Source: an uncultured Gammaproteobacteria bacterium
GTDB taxonomy: Bacteria; Pseudomonadota; Gammaproteobacteria; Pseudomonadales; Pseudomonadaceae
Direction: 5' to 3'
Assembly: GCA_945612235.1 (NCBI GenBank)
Contig: CALZAE010000002.1
Coordinates: 28,085-92,084 of the forward strand
DNA: 64,000 nucleotides
Shown here: piece after piece, positions 1 through 9,755 of the stretch
How the letters are laid out: each line of letters starts with the position of its first letter
Position numbering within the stretch: the stretch's first letter is position 1
Translations under genes and position numbers: made by a program
The notes under the pieces: generated by a model
What the model was told of the DNA's origin: nothing
The model's database searches: none
What the model saw: only the letters and a program-made list of their open reading frames with translations

Positions 1-2
1 TG

Positions 3-1700
3 TTAGACAGCCTGCAACACGCGCAACAACAGCTGCTACACGCACACACGCCTGAGGCATGGTTAAGCTTGATTGAAAGCCTGCTCTCCGACTTTTTTGT
101 TGAAAGCAACGCCGCTGACAGCTGGGCTTTAACTCACTTGGATATTCAGCTGGAAGCCTTGCAAAGCACTTGGTTGGATGCGGGTTTACAAGACGAACTG
201 CTCCCGCTCGAAGTGGTGCGTGAAGAGCTGTTAGCCAATCTCGACCAACCCAATTTAACGCAGAAGTTTTTAGGCGGCTCAATTAACTTTGCGACCTTAA
301 TGCCCATGCGTGCCATTCCTTTTCAGCAATTGTGGCTACTGGGTATGAATGACGGTGACTACCCGCGCAATGTGCGCCCGGCTGATTTTGATTTAATGGC
401 CATCGACTACCGCCCCGGCGATCGTTCGCGCCGCGAAGATGACCGTTATCTGTTTTTAGAAGCATTGCTCTCTGCGCGCCAACGCTTGGTGATCAGCTGG
501 GTCGGTAAGGATATTCGTGATAACTCAGAACGCCCGCCCTCGGTGATTATCAGCCAATTGCGCGATCACTTGAAAGCCGGTTGGCAGTTGGCCAACACAG
601 GAGGTGACTTATTAGCGGCGCTGACAACCGAGCATCCTTTGCAGCCCTTTAGCCAACGCTACTTTGCCGTTGATCGCGATCCTCGCTTGTTCACCTACGC
701 TGCAGAATGGCGCTCACTGCACAACACTCAGCCCAGCGCGCAAACTGAGTCGTCACATATCACTCTGCCTGCTTGGCAGCCAGAAGCGGCAATTAAACTG
801 GCGGATCTGGCCAGTTTCATGCGTAACCCCACCCAGTACCTCTATAAAAACCGTTTAGGGATTCAGTGGTTTGATCAAGGGCATGACATCGAAGACATTG
901 AGCCTTTCCACTTGGCCGGTTTAGCCAACTGGGCGTTACAAGATCAGGTCATTACACGAATCAAGCAGCAGCTTACACAGCAACCTGAATGCTTGATTTC
1001 TGAGGTTTTACACGACGAACTGCTGCGTTTGCAGCGTTCCGGTAGCCTGCCCTTAGCGCCTTTTGATCAGTTAATTCAAGAGAACTTAACGCAAACGCTG
1101 AGCGCGCCATTGAGCACCTATCAGCAATTGCTCGCAGACTATCCGCAGGTTTTACCGATCGAAATTCAGCGCTTACCTCTCAATGAGCAGCTAGTACTCG
1201 AAGACGGGATGGCCGATATACGGCGCAACGCGCAAGGCGAACACCTGCGCGTGGTCTTGCAGGCCAGCAATATGCATTCAGGCACCTCTAAAAAGTTTTA
1301 TAACTTAGTACGCCATTGGCCTGCGCACCTCTTGGCACAATTGCGCCAGCCTTTGCCGACCCGTTTACTGGGGCCCGGTACTGATTTGGTTTTCCCAGCG
1401 CTGGACGCACCAGTGGCCACACAGTTGCTGCTCGACATCATGCAAATTTACCAGCGCGGCATGAATGAACTGCTGCCTTTGGCCTGTAAAACCGTGTTTG
1501 CCAGTCTCATCGCAACAGGTAAACCGGCTGAAATCTATGAAGGCGGCTACAGCTATGGTGATTATGAAAATGCCGGTGAGCTCTCCGAAAACCCCGCTTT
1601 ACAACAACTCTGGCCCGACTATGCCAGCCTCAGTAGCGATCCACGTTTTACAGAATGTGCTGAGTTAATCTATCAACCACTCGTGGAGGCGTTCCAATGA
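3..1700 (+). CDS. recC: RecBCD enzyme subunit RecC, C-terminal part (5' truncated by window edge)
   Basis: Frame is open back to base 3 (LDSLQHAQQQLLHAH...), upstream of the listed ATG at 69; RecC-like C-terminal sequence (FLGGSINFATLMPMRAIPFQQLWLLGMNDGDYPR); directly followed by recB and recD. Confidence 0.93.
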   Translation, partial: LDSLQHAQQQLLHAHTPEAWLSLIESLLSDFFVESNAADSWALTHLDIQLEALQSTWLDAGLQDELLPLEVVREELLANLDQPNLTQKFLGGSINFATLMPMRAIPFQQLWLLGMNDGDYPRNVRPADFDLMAIDYRPGDRSRREDDRYLFLEALLSARQRLVISWVGKDIRDNSERPPSVIISQLRDHLKAGWQLANTGGDLLAALTTEHPLQPFSQRYFAVDRDPRLFTYAAEWRSLHNTQPSAQTESSHITLPAWQPEAAIKLADLASFMRNPTQYLYKNRLGIQWFDQGHDIEDIEPFHLAGLANWALQDQVITRIKQQLTQQPECLISEVLHDELLRLQRSGSLPLAPFDQLIQENLTQTLSAPLSTYQQLLADYPQVLPIEIQRLPLNEQLVLEDGMADIRRNAQGEHLRVVLQASNMHSGTSKKFYNLVRHWPAHLLAQLRQPLPTRLLGPGTDLVFPALDAPVATQLLLDIMQIYQRGMNELLPLACKTVFASLIATGKPAEIYEGGYSYGDYENAGELSENPALQQLWPDYASLSSDPRFTECAELIYQPLVEAFQ

Positions 1701-4700
1701 CTACAACCCAGACTACAGAAGTGGAACAGCTCAACCCCCTGAGTTTCCCACTGCATGGCAGCCGCCTGATTGAAGCCAGTGCCGGTACCGGTAAAACCTT
1801 CACCTTGGCCCTGCTCTATGTGCGTCTTATTTTAGGTCAGAGCTCAAATGGCCAGGGCTTTAGCCGTCCCCTGACGCCTAAAGAAATTCTGGTTGTCACC
1901 TTCACCGAGTTGGCCGCTGGCGAATTGCGTGATCGTATCCGCGCACGTTTAGTGGAAGTGGCTGAGTATTTTAAACAGCCCGATCACTCGGCGGACAGCC
2001 TGCTGGTTGATCTGCGTGATGATTACCCCGCTGCAGAGTGGCCCCGTTGTGCTTGGCGTTTGCAAATGGCCGCTGAAAGTATGGATGAGGCCAGCGTCTC
2101 GACCATTCACAGCTGGTGCAACCGTATGTTGGTTGAACACACCTTTGATACCCGTGGTTTATTTAGTCGTGAATTAGTCACAGATACCAGTGAGCTGCTA
2201 AGCGAAGTGGTGGAAGACTATTGGCGCGTGCATTTTTACAGCCTCAACGCTGGGCAAGCTAAGCAAGTCTTAAAAGAATACCAATCGCCCGCGCAGCTGG
2301 AAAAAGATCTAGCCAACCTGATTAAGCCCACCAGCCAAGGTGTGAGCTTTATTGGACAAGCTGTACAGCCCAACCCCCAACGACTAACTGACATTCTCAC
2401 TGCCAAACAAGCTCGCCAGCAGCTCATCGACAGCACAACGCAAGCTGCACAAGAGTATTGGGCGACTCACTGGGCCGATATTCAGGCGTATTTACTTGAG
2501 TTACAGCCCTACTTAAACGGCAATACGCACGGCAGTGCTAAGCTCGACAAATTCACTGTTCTGCTCGATGAGATACAGGCGTGGGCTCAAGATAATGGCT
2601 CTCAACCCAGCAAATTAAGCTCCTTTGCCGAAGGTGCTTTTAAATTTAAAGCCAAGGCTAAAATCGACCAGGTTGATCAGCACTTAGAAGCTTTTAAATT
2701 AATTAAAGAAATGAATGAAGCCACCCAGACAGAACCTGGGTTAAGTGTCGCTGCAGCACTCTTAGCCGATGCCGCGCATTGGGTTAAAAACACCTTTCAA
2801 CAGCGCATGGCGCAACATGCGCAGATGAGCTTTGATGACCTGCTGGTACAGCTGGAAAAAGCACTGGACCCTGAGCTCGCTGGCGAACATGCCTTGCAAT
2901 TGGCCGCTACCCTCAAGCGCAATTACCCCATTGCCATGATTGATGAGTTCCAAGATACCGACCCCATTCAATACAGTATCTTTAACCGTATTTATCAGGT
3001 GCAACAGAGCAGCGCTGACAGCGGTATTTTTATGATTGGCGACCCTAAGCAATCCATTTACAGCTTTCGTGGTGCCGATATACACACCTATTTAAAGGTG
3101 CGCAGCGCCACTCAAGGGCGTCATTACACGCTAAAGAAAAACTTCCGCTCCACCATCGGAGTTGTGGATGCCTGCAATGCGTTTTTTGCCCAAGCTGAAC
3201 AACACCCACAAGCAGCCTTTCGCTATAAAACCCCCGAGCAGAACGATAACCCCATTCCTTTTATTGAGGTCAGCGCGCAGGGCCGCGAGAACCAACTGTA
3301 TTTAGATCACCAAGCCGTTGACCCTATGACCTTGTGGTATTTCTCAGCGGAAGATCCAGCGCAACCCTTAAGCATGAGCGATTTTCGTCAGAATGCGGCT
3401 GCAGTGGCCGCCAGCCAGATTTCTGCTTGGTTAAACTCTGCCGCCACAGGCGCAACAGGTTTTGGTAAAGAAGGTGGAGTAGAGCAAGCCTTACAGCCTG
3501 CTGATATTGCCATCTTGGTGCGCACCGGTACTGAAGCTCAACAGATGACTCAAGCACTGCGCGAGCGTGGCATTGCCAGTGTCTATATGTCGGACCGTGA
3601 AGCTTTGTTGGTCAGCCAAGAAGCCGCAGATCTGCTGCATTGGTTATACGCCTGCGCTGAACCCACCGATGCCCGTTTAGTTAAAGCGGCACTGGGTACC
3701 TTTACCCTTGGTTTGCCATTGAGCCGACTGGCGCAGTGGCAAGAGGATGAGCTGGCTTGGGAGGATGAAATGCAGCAATTTAGCAAGCTGCATCTGATCT
3801 GGCGCAAGCAAGGCATTCTGGTGATGTTGCAACGTCTAATGGCCTACTACCAACTGCCCGCTCGTTTGCTGCAGCAGCCTAAGGGTGAGCGCAGCCTGAC
3901 TAACTTGCTGCACTTGGCTGAATGGCTGCAACAAGCGGCCAGCCAAATTGACGGTGAACAAGCCCTCATTCGCTATTTATATGAGCATCTAGGTAAAGAC
4001 AACCAACAGTTGCTCTTGCGCTTGGAAAGCGATGCGCGTCGGGTGAAAATCCTCACGATTCATAAATCCAAAGGCCTTGAGTTTCCCTTGGTGTTGCTGC
4101 CCTTTATCAGTTGCTGGCGTGAAACCAGCGGTAAAGATAAACAAGTGACCTACCACCAAGGCGATCAGATCTATACCGAGGTAGCCGGAAAAAGTAATTT
4201 CTCTGAGGCTTGGACCATCGCCAATGATGAACGTATTAAAGAAGATTTACGTTTGTTGTACGTGGCCCTAACCCGTGCCAGTCATGCCCTGTGGCTGGGT
4301 GTTGGGGCATTAAAATCGGGCAATGCCAAAACACCACAATTAGACAAATCAGCCATCGGCTATATGCTCAATGCTGGCCAAGCGTTTAAGAGTCCTGATG
4401 AGGTCTATAGCGCCCTCACTACTATCGCTGAGCATGCGTCGATCAAGCTGGTCGAAGCACCTGAGATCACAGACTTGCAGGCACCTCAGCTGAGCGAAAC
4501 AGTTTTGGAAGAGGCGCGCCCGGCTCCGCACTTAGGCCATTTAAGCAACTGGTGGATCGCCAGTTACTCGGCTCTACAATTTGCAGGGCACAACGCAGCC
4601 GTTACCCCAGCCGACAACGCTGAAGACGATCTTGCGCAACAGACCAACGAGCCCAGCACCGCACATGAAGACCAGCTGTTGGAATTGGCACAAAGCAGCC

Positions 4701-5581
4701 TAGAGACCACGACTCTGCTCACGCCGCAGCGACAAACCGAGGCTGCGCTGGCCAGCAACGATTTTATGCATCAGTTTCCTCGTGGCCCCAAGTGGGGTAC
4801 GTTTTTGCACAGTTTGCTTGAATGGGCTGCCGTCACCCGTGGTACCACTGAGCACAGCAAACATTTACGTGGTTTTAGCGCTGCTGCCGCGGACGATGCA
4901 GGGCGTGATGCCATGTTAGCCAGTCGTTGTAAATTACGAAAAATTGAACATTTTGCCGAGCCTTTAAGCCTGTGGATCAAAGACTTTATCCAGCAGCAGT
5001 GGCAGCCGACAGGTTTTGCGCTAACGGACTTAACACCAGCCAATCTAGCGGTGGAGTTGGAGTTTTTAATTGAGGTGCACAAAGTCAGCGCCCAACAACT
5101 CGACCAGCTTGTGCGCCCTTACACCGTAAAGGGTGCAAGCGCACCGCAGGCTAAACACACCACACTCAACGGTATGCTCAAAGGCTTTATTGACTTGGTC
5201 GCCGAGAAAGACGGTCAGTATTATGTGATTGACTGGAAGTCGAACTACTTAGGCGCCAGCGATGAGGATTACAGCCAAGCGGCCATGCACAAAGCCATTC
5301 TCGAACACCGTTATGATCTGCAATACCTGCTCTATATTTTAGCCCTACACCGCCAACTTAAAGCCCGCCTGCCTGAGTATGATTACGATCAACACGTGGG
5401 TGGTGCGGTGTATGTGTTTTTACGCGGCTGGCAGAACCCCAGCACCCAAGGTTTGTTCCATGACAAGCCCCCTAAAGCCTTGATCGAAGCCCTTGACGCT
5501 TTGTTCAGTCGGGCTCTGTTGAGTCAGTCTGTATCAAGTGACGCCATGTTAAGTCACACCACAGCAGGAGTTCACCCGTGA
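1697..5581 (+). CDS. recB: RecBCD enzyme subunit RecB (helicase/nuclease)
   Basis: Walker A (EASAGTGKTFTLA), UvrD-type motifs (IDEFQDTDPIQYSIF, GDPKQSIYSFRGAD, TIHKSKGLEFPLV), C-terminal nuclease motif (GFIDLV...YYVIDWKSN); ATGA overlap with recC. Confidence 0.97.
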   Translation: MTTTQTTEVEQLNPLSFPLHGSRLIEASAGTGKTFTLALLYVRLILGQSSNGQGFSRPLTPKEILVVTFTELAAGELRDRIRARLVEVAEYFKQPDHSADSLLVDLRDDYPAAEWPRCAWRLQMAAESMDEASVSTIHSWCNRMLVEHTFDTRGLFSRELVTDTSELLSEVVEDYWRVHFYSLNAGQAKQVLKEYQSPAQLEKDLANLIKPTSQGVSFIGQAVQPNPQRLTDILTAKQARQQLIDSTTQAAQEYWATHWADIQAYLLELQPYLNGNTHGSAKLDKFTVLLDEIQAWAQDNGSQPSKLSSFAEGAFKFKAKAKIDQVDQHLEAFKLIKEMNEATQTEPGLSVAAALLADAAHWVKNTFQQRMAQHAQMSFDDLLVQLEKALDPELAGEHALQLAATLKRNYPIAMIDEFQDTDPIQYSIFNRIYQVQQSSADSGIFMIGDPKQSIYSFRGADIHTYLKVRSATQGRHYTLKKNFRSTIGVVDACNAFFAQAEQHPQAAFRYKTPEQNDNPIPFIEVSAQGRENQLYLDHQAVDPMTLWYFSAEDPAQPLSMSDFRQNAAAVAASQISAWLNSAATGATGFGKEGGVEQALQPADIAILVRTGTEAQQMTQALRERGIASVYMSDREALLVSQEAADLLHWLYACAEPTDARLVKAALGTFTLGLPLSRLAQWQEDELAWEDEMQQFSKLHLIWRKQGILVMLQRLMAYYQLPARLLQQPKGERSLTNLLHLAEWLQQAASQIDGEQALIRYLYEHLGKDNQQLLLRLESDARRVKILTIHKSKGLEFPLVLLPFISCWRETSGKDKQVTYHQGDQIYTEVAGKSNFSEAWTIANDERIKEDLRLLYVALTRASHALWLGVGALKSGNAKTPQLDKSAIGYMLNAGQAFKSPDEVYSALTTIAEHASIKLVEAPEITDLQAPQLSETVLEEARPAPHLGHLSNWWIASYSALQFAGHNAAVTPADNAEDDLAQQTNEPSTAHEDQLLELAQSSLETTTLLTPQRQTEAALASNDFMHQFPRGPKWGTFLHSLLEWAAVTRGTTEHSKHLRGFSAAAADDAGRDAMLASRCKLRKIEHFAEPLSLWIKDFIQQQWQPTGFALTDLTPANLAVELEFLIEVHKVSAQQLDQLVRPYTVKGASAPQAKHTTLNGMLKGFIDLVAEKDGQYYVIDWKSNYLGASDEDYSQAAMHKAILEHRYDLQYLLYILALHRQLKARLPEYDYDQHVGGAVYVFLRGWQNPSTQGLFHDKPPKALIEALDALFSRALLSQSVSSDAMLSHTTAGVHP

Positions 5582-7611
5582 CCATTTCAACCTCTACCCC
5601 AACCCTGCTGCAACACATGGCCCACTGGGTCGAACAAGGTGCCTTGCGCAGTTTGGATTTAGCGCTCACTCGCCTGATTCAACAGCAATTACCTGACAGC
5701 AGCGATGCTCTATTATTGGGCGTGGCACTGGTCAGCGAACGCAATGCCCATGGCCATGTGTGTTTGGATTTACACAGCGCTTTACAGCAGCCGCAGTTAT
5801 TGTTATCAACGGTGAAACAACCCGATGAGGCCAGCAGCGCTAACCCCGCACGCGAAACATTGGTTGCACAACTGAGCCGCTTATCACTGAGCAGTTGGGT
5901 TGCTGCGCTAAGTGCCAGCCCAGCGGTGGAGACCTGCTTGAATGGCAGCTTCGCCCAAGGTAACTCGCCCTTGGTGTTGGCTGGCAGCCCTGAGCGGCCT
6001 TTATTGTATTTACGCCGCTATTGGCACTACGAACAGCAGATCAAAAGCGCTTTATCCCAGCGCCTCGCCACCACCCATGTGTTGCCAGAAGCTAATACGC
6101 ACATGCTCTTGGCCGCTTTATTTCCCGCAACGAGCCTACCCACTGCCACCGATTGGCAAAAAGTCGCCTGCTTATTGGCTGCACGCAGCAACTTTGCCAT
6201 TATCACCGGTGGCCCAGGCACAGGTAAAACCACCACTGTGGTTAAATTGCTGGCGTTATTACAAGGCCTGCGCGTCGCCAATAATGAACGACCGCTGCAC
6301 ATTCACTTAGCCGCCCCCACCGGTAAAGCGGCAGCCCGCTTAAGTGAGTCCATTGCCGGTAGCATCGAGCGCTTAGAATTACCAACAGCACTCGAGGCTG
6401 CGATTAAAAGCACGATTCCCAAAGAGGTGACCACCCTACACCGTTTGCTGGGCAGCTTACCCAATACCCGAAACTTTCGTCACCACGCCAGCCAGCCACT
6501 GCCCACTGACCTTGTAGTCGTGGATGAAGCCTCCATGATGGATGTGGAAATGATGGCGCAACTGGTCGATGCCTTACCCCGCCATGCTCGCTTGATTTTA
6601 TTAGGTGATAAAGACCAACTGGCTTCAGTGGAAGCCGGCTCAATTTTAGGCGATTTGTGCCAAACAGCTGATGCTGCGCATTACACACCCGCAACCCAAG
6701 CCTGGATTCAACAACTGAGCAACGAAGCGCTGGCCGATGAGTTTATTGACCCTCAAGGCTCAGCCTTGCAGCAAGCCACCTGCATGTTGCGCCACAGTTA
6801 CCGTTTTAGCGCACACCCCGGAATTGGCGCACTGGCCAGCCAAATCAACTCAGGCAAGGCTACACCCAAAAGCCTACAAGCTATTTTTGCGCAGCACCCT
6901 GACAGCCTAAACAGTGTGCAATTGCAGGCTGCAACCGGCAGCTATGGTATGCAATTAGCACCCTTAGAAAAACTCGCCACAGAGGGCTACCAAGGCTACT
7001 TGACCACACTCAAAACTCTGCAACCCACGCAGGATAACGCCAGCCCTGAAGTCATGCAGGCATGGGCATTACAGGTGTTTGCCGCACACAATCAATTTCA
7101 ACTGCTGACTGCGATGCGCCGTGGCGTGTTCGGTGTTGATAATCTCAATCTGTTAATCACCCAAGCCTTGCAGCGTAAAAAATTACTGCCAGACGTTGAG
7201 TCACGCTGGTATGCCGGCCGGCCATTACTGATCACGCGTAACGATTACAGCCTCAAACTGATGAATGGCGATATTGGTATTTGTCTGCAGTGGCCCGGCA
7301 AAGGTCTGCGCGTGGCCTTTCCTGATGGTAAACAAGGTATTCGCTGGGTGCTGCCCAGCCGTTTGCAGGCGGTGGAAACGGTCTTTGCAATGACGGTGCA
7401 TAAATCCCAAGGTTCAGAATTTACTCATACCGCACTGGTATTACCCGAATACGGCAATCCGGTCCTGAGTAAAGAGTTGATTTACACTGGTGTCACCCGC
7501 TCGAAAGAGCAGTTCACCTTGGTCTACAGCGCCGATCATGTCTTGCAACAAGCTCTGCAAACACAGGTGCAAAGAGCCAGTGGCCTGGTGGGGATTGCAA
7601 TGGATAGTTAA
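5578..7611 (+). CDS. recD: RecBCD enzyme subunit RecD
   Basis: GGPGTGKTTTVVKLLALL, VVDEASMMDVEMM, TVHKSQGSEFTH; 4-bp overlap with recB, GTG start. Confidence 0.96.
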   Translation: MTISTSTPTLLQHMAHWVEQGALRSLDLALTRLIQQQLPDSSDALLLGVALVSERNAHGHVCLDLHSALQQPQLLLSTVKQPDEASSANPARETLVAQLSRLSLSSWVAALSASPAVETCLNGSFAQGNSPLVLAGSPERPLLYLRRYWHYEQQIKSALSQRLATTHVLPEANTHMLLAALFPATSLPTATDWQKVACLLAARSNFAIITGGPGTGKTTTVVKLLALLQGLRVANNERPLHIHLAAPTGKAAARLSESIAGSIERLELPTALEAAIKSTIPKEVTTLHRLLGSLPNTRNFRHHASQPLPTDLVVVDEASMMDVEMMAQLVDALPRHARLILLGDKDQLASVEAGSILGDLCQTADAAHYTPATQAWIQQLSNEALADEFIDPQGSALQQATCMLRHSYRFSAHPGIGALASQINSGKATPKSLQAIFAQHPDSLNSVQLQAATGSYGMQLAPLEKLATEGYQGYLTTLKTLQPTQDNASPEVMQAWALQVFAAHNQFQLLTAMRRGVFGVDNLNLLITQALQRKKLLPDVESRWYAGRPLLITRNDYSLKLMNGDIGICLQWPGKGLRVAFPDGKQGIRWVLPSRLQAVETVFAMTVHKSQGSEFTHTALVLPEYGNPVLSKELIYTGVTRSKEQFTLVYSADHVLQQALQTQVQRASGLVGIAMDS

Positions 7612-7758
7612 AGACAAAGGCACATGCCAATGGCTCTACTCTAAAACGGATAAGTTAAGAGTAGAGTGTGCAGTAGACACATCACAAATCAACTGTTCAA
7701 TACAGGTCTTAGGTGCTGTCCAACTTCTTTTTATTGATGCTGAATCGCAGGCAAAACT

Positions 7759-8694
7759 ATGTTCGATATCATTGGTGATATTCACGGCCACGCTGCTGCG
7801 CTGGAGCGTTTACTGATTAAGCTCGGCTATGAGCTGCGTGCAGACGGCTGGCAGCAAGCCGGTCGTAAAGTGATTTTTTTAGGTGATTTTATTGACCGCG
7901 GCCCAGAGCAAGCTAAAACCATCGACATCGCGCAACGCATGATCGAAAATGATCATGCCTTAGCGGTGATGGGCAACCATGAGTTTAATGCCATCGCTTG
8001 GGCCACCGAAGACAGTCAAAACTCCGGAGCATTTTTACGCGCCCGCACCCAGAAAAACCTGCGCCAGCACGAAGCTTTTTTGCATGCTGTGGGTGCTGAT
8101 TCACGTGCACATCGCAAGACCATTGATTGGTTTAAAGAGTTACCACTGTTTTTAGATTTGGATCATATTCGTGTAGTGCATGCTTGTTGGCATGTAGAGC
8201 ACCTAGCCACACTCAAGCCTTTTTTAGATCGTCATGCTGTTGCGCATCCTGCATCTTGGACGCAGCTGTGTCGTGATGGCACTGAAGCTTTTGCGGCAGC
8301 CGAAACTATCCTCAAAGGTATGGAGATCCCATTACCCAAAGGTGTGGAGTTTACCGATAAGGATGGGCATATTCGTCAACGCACACGTACACACTGGTGG
8401 TTAGCGGACGATGATCTCACCTACCGTGATTTAGCCATGGTGCCCGCCGATATTATCGAGCAAATTCCACACCAGCCCGTGCCCACTGAACTGCAACCAG
8501 GCTACGACGCTTTAAAACCCCTATTTATTGGGCATTACTGGATGAGCGGTACACCAGAACCTATTAATAAACATATCGCCTGCGTGGACTGGAGCATTGC
8601 CGCCAGTGACAACCCTAAAGCCAAGCTCTGCGCCTATCAGTGGGACGGTGAGCACGAGCTGAGCGCAGACAATATGGTTTGGGTCGAGCGCTAA
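7759..8694 (+). CDS. Metallophosphoesterase family protein (serine/threonine phosphatase-like)
   Basis: Calcineurin-like motifs: FDIIGDIHGHAAALERLL, FLGDFIDRGPEQ, VMGNHEFNAI. Confidence 0.9.
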   Translation: MFDIIGDIHGHAAALERLLIKLGYELRADGWQQAGRKVIFLGDFIDRGPEQAKTIDIAQRMIENDHALAVMGNHEFNAIAWATEDSQNSGAFLRARTQKNLRQHEAFLHAVGADSRAHRKTIDWFKELPLFLDLDHIRVVHACWHVEHLATLKPFLDRHAVAHPASWTQLCRDGTEAFAAAETILKGMEIPLPKGVEFTDKDGHIRQRTRTHWWLADDDLTYRDLAMVPADIIEQIPHQPVPTELQPGYDALKPLFIGHYWMSGTPEPINKHIACVDWSIAASDNPKAKLCAYQWDGEHELSADNMVWVER

Positions 8695-8804
8695 ACCGCC
8701 TGCTCTGTATGAACTGCACCACACAGATGGGATTGGGTTAGTTATGATTCAATTTACTTGAATGATGGTTTAAAGTAGAGCCACATCACCGGCAAGGCAT
8801 TATC

Positions 8805-9698
8805 ATGGACAACCTTATTCTTAAGCAGCACTACAACGCACTGTGCGAGCAGCTCAATCGGTTGCAGTTTCTGATCACCCAATTGCAACCCGACTACGCC
8901 GCAGTGGCACAAATTCAGCCACTGACCAAAGCCCAAGAGCATGAGCCGCTCAACAGTATTCAGCCGATCATTCATAGCGATCAAAGCGCAGTTGAACTGG
9001 CGGTCAAGGCCTATAAAGACTTGCATACCATTGTTGGTTTTTCGCAAAAAAGTGCGCGGCGTACGCCTGGCGTGTTGTGGTTTAATACCAGCAATATGTC
9101 CGGCGCTGCAGAGATTGCCGCCTGTATTGAGGCGATCAATACCGCAAAGTTGGCCATTAAAGATTACGTAGTGAAAAACTTCAGTACCGCCACAGCACGT
9201 TTTGAAATTCTGAAACAGGCCTGCCCCGGTGTGATGACGGTGCATTTGTATCGTTTAATTCGCTGCTACCACAATGAAGGTGTGCGCTCGGTGCGTTTAA
9301 CCTGGGCGCAGCAGCAATCCTTGGTCTACCCCGATAAAGATAAGCTGGCAACCAAGATCCGTGTGGCCATTGAGCAGTCGTCCAACCCAGGCTATATCTC
9401 TATGCTGTCTGAGCTACTGAAAAACATCAGTGAAGCGCCCTATGGCTCGATTCGTATTCGTCGCCAAGTCAAGGTGCAGCCGGTGGCCAATGTCACGCAG
9501 TTTAACGGCGCCGCCAGCCCAGTCACCGCTCCTCTGCCGATCATTGTCCTACAGGATCAAGCGCCCATCATTAAGATGCTCGGCGACTTTGATGCACAAG
9601 TGGCCTCACAACGCAAAAAGCGCTCAGATACGCTGGGGACGATTGAGTTAGGGGTGTTTCAGGGGGAGACGATTGAGTTAGTGAATCAGCGGAAGTGA
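8805..9698 (+). CDS. tus: DNA replication terminus site-binding protein, Tus family
   Basis: By-eye match to recalled E. coli Tus blocks: EHEPLNSI (EHNPLNRI), KSARRTPGVLWFNTSNMS (KAAVRLPGVLCYQVDNLS), TATARFE...PGVMTVHLYR (PTAARFE...PGLITLNAYR), IRIRRQVKVQPVANV (LKIKRPVKVQPIARV). Confidence 0.85.
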   Translation: MDNLILKQHYNALCEQLNRLQFLITQLQPDYAAVAQIQPLTKAQEHEPLNSIQPIIHSDQSAVELAVKAYKDLHTIVGFSQKSARRTPGVLWFNTSNMSGAAEIAACIEAINTAKLAIKDYVVKNFSTATARFEILKQACPGVMTVHLYRLIRCYHNEGVRSVRLTWAQQQSLVYPDKDKLATKIRVAIEQSSNPGYISMLSELLKNISEAPYGSIRIRRQVKVQPVANVTQFNGAASPVTAPLPIIVLQDQAPIIKMLGDFDAQVASQRKKRSDTLGTIELGVFQGETIELVNQRK

Positions 9699-9755
9699 GC
9701 TTCAAAACACTGTCAGCCCCAGTGAGACCACTAACAATACATTGCATATGCGGCT

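Noticed and set aside
8754-9245. 163-aa minus-strand ORF
   Set aside because: Antisense to the tus homologue, no recognisable domain
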